DNA of 42,253 nucleotides from Acidobacteriaceae bacterium. GTDB taxonomy: Bacteria; Acidobacteriota; Terriglobia; Terriglobales; Acidobacteriaceae. Positions within the stretch are counted from its first letter, which is position 1, and each line of letters starts with the position of its first letter. The translations under genes were made by a program, and so were the position numbers. The notes under the pieces are model-generated. The model saw only the letters and a list, made by a program, of their open reading frames with translations. It did not search any database and was not told the origin of the DNA. The stretch covers positions 1 through 42,253 of the forward strand of contig PKVW01000072.1 of the NCBI GenBank assembly GCA_003131585.1. Direction: 5' to 3'. This document shows positions 42,091 through 42,253 of this stretch, piece by piece.

Positions 42091-42253
42091 ATGGACGCCG
42101 CCTTCCTCCGCAATTTTGCGATCATCGCGCATATTGACCACGGCAAATCCACGCTGGCTGACCGCCTGCTGGAGTTGACTGGGTCGCTCACGGCGCGCGA
42201 GATGCAGGCGCAGGTGCTCGACTCCATGGATTTGGAGCGCGAGCGCGGCATCA
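42091..42253 (+). CDS. lepA: Elongation factor 4 (LepA), 5' part
   Basis: The window ends after 54 codons. [23 protein letters not shown] holds the G1 loop (AHIDHGKST) and is followed by MDLERERGI, the LepA switch I region. LepA is a ribosome-associated translational GTPase. The gene continues beyond the window. Confidence 0.96.
   Translation, partial: MDAAFLRNFAIIAHIDHGKSTLADRLLELTGSLTAREMQAQVLDSMDLERERGI

Overview
The window looks like chromosomal DNA from an Acidobacteriota bacterium, most likely class Terriglobia (the Koribacter/Sulfotelmatobacter side). This is inference from gene content and style: high-GC codon use, a TPR-bearing Ser/Thr kinase, three DinB-superfamily proteins, a bactofilin, an M13 peptidase ending in C-R-V-W, a GH3 lipid-envelope operon, LpxI instead of LpxH, and many short GC-rich palindromic repeats. 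No phage, plasmid or insertion-sequence gene was recognised. The region is mainly housekeeping, so the unusual material lies in small genes, promoters and repeats.

Layout. 1-9160: a small exported cysteine-containing protein behind an excellent sigma-54 promoter match, a PIN/TRAM membrane ATPase-like protein (YacL type), an MDR oxidoreductase, the lipid II flippase MurJ, a large Ser/Thr kinase, a bactofilin and a DinB protein. 9318-14280: RNase R, tRNA-Pro(GGG), a membrane-anchored alpha/beta hydrolase, a MerR regulator and a 12-residue lysine-rich micro-ORF with its own promoter, Shine-Dalgarno and terminator. 14631-20839: a hydantoinase-B/oxoprolinase protein, a DUF3566-like membrane protein, a DUF1572 protein, then threonine catabolism (tdh and kbl) separated by two uncharacterised genes. 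20961-29408: nine genes on the minus strand: a lone XRE/HigA-like regulator, pyrC, pyrB, a zinc-ribbon membrane protein, two paralogous exported proteins, a GH3 hydrolase, miaA and a 53-residue membrane protein. 29686-34247: a DUF4097-type solenoid protein, an M13 metallopeptidase and a TonB-like protein. 34248-38752: a Gfo/Idh/MocA dehydrogenase, DUF486, DinB and the lipid A genes lpxI, lpxA and fabZ. 38850-42253: an M20 peptidase, an exported methyltransferase, tatA, maf, an amidohydrolase remnant and the 5' end of lepA.

How genes work together. fabZ-lpxA-lpxI form one lipid A/fatty-acid operon; the nearby Gfo/Idh/MocA gene could serve a UDP-sugar step. pyrB-pyrC give two consecutive steps of UMP synthesis. 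Tdh and Kbl convert threonine to glycine and acetyl-CoA. MurJ, bactofilin, GH3 and TonB all act on the envelope.

Most noteworthy: (1) related palindromic repeats sitting in frame inside three enzymes (the oxidoreductase, RNase R, the HyuB-like protein), reminiscent of palindromic elements that insert in coding genes; (2) the micro-ORF unit at 14160-14410; (3) a 29-bp degenerate repeat array at 21479-21693; (4) several genes with an extended -10 (TGn plus hexamer) almost touching the start codon, suggesting leaderless transcripts; (5) 15-bp tandem repeats at the 5' ends of two envelope genes; (6) a broken amidohydrolase C-terminus upstream of lepA. I found no convincing complete new defence or mobile system.
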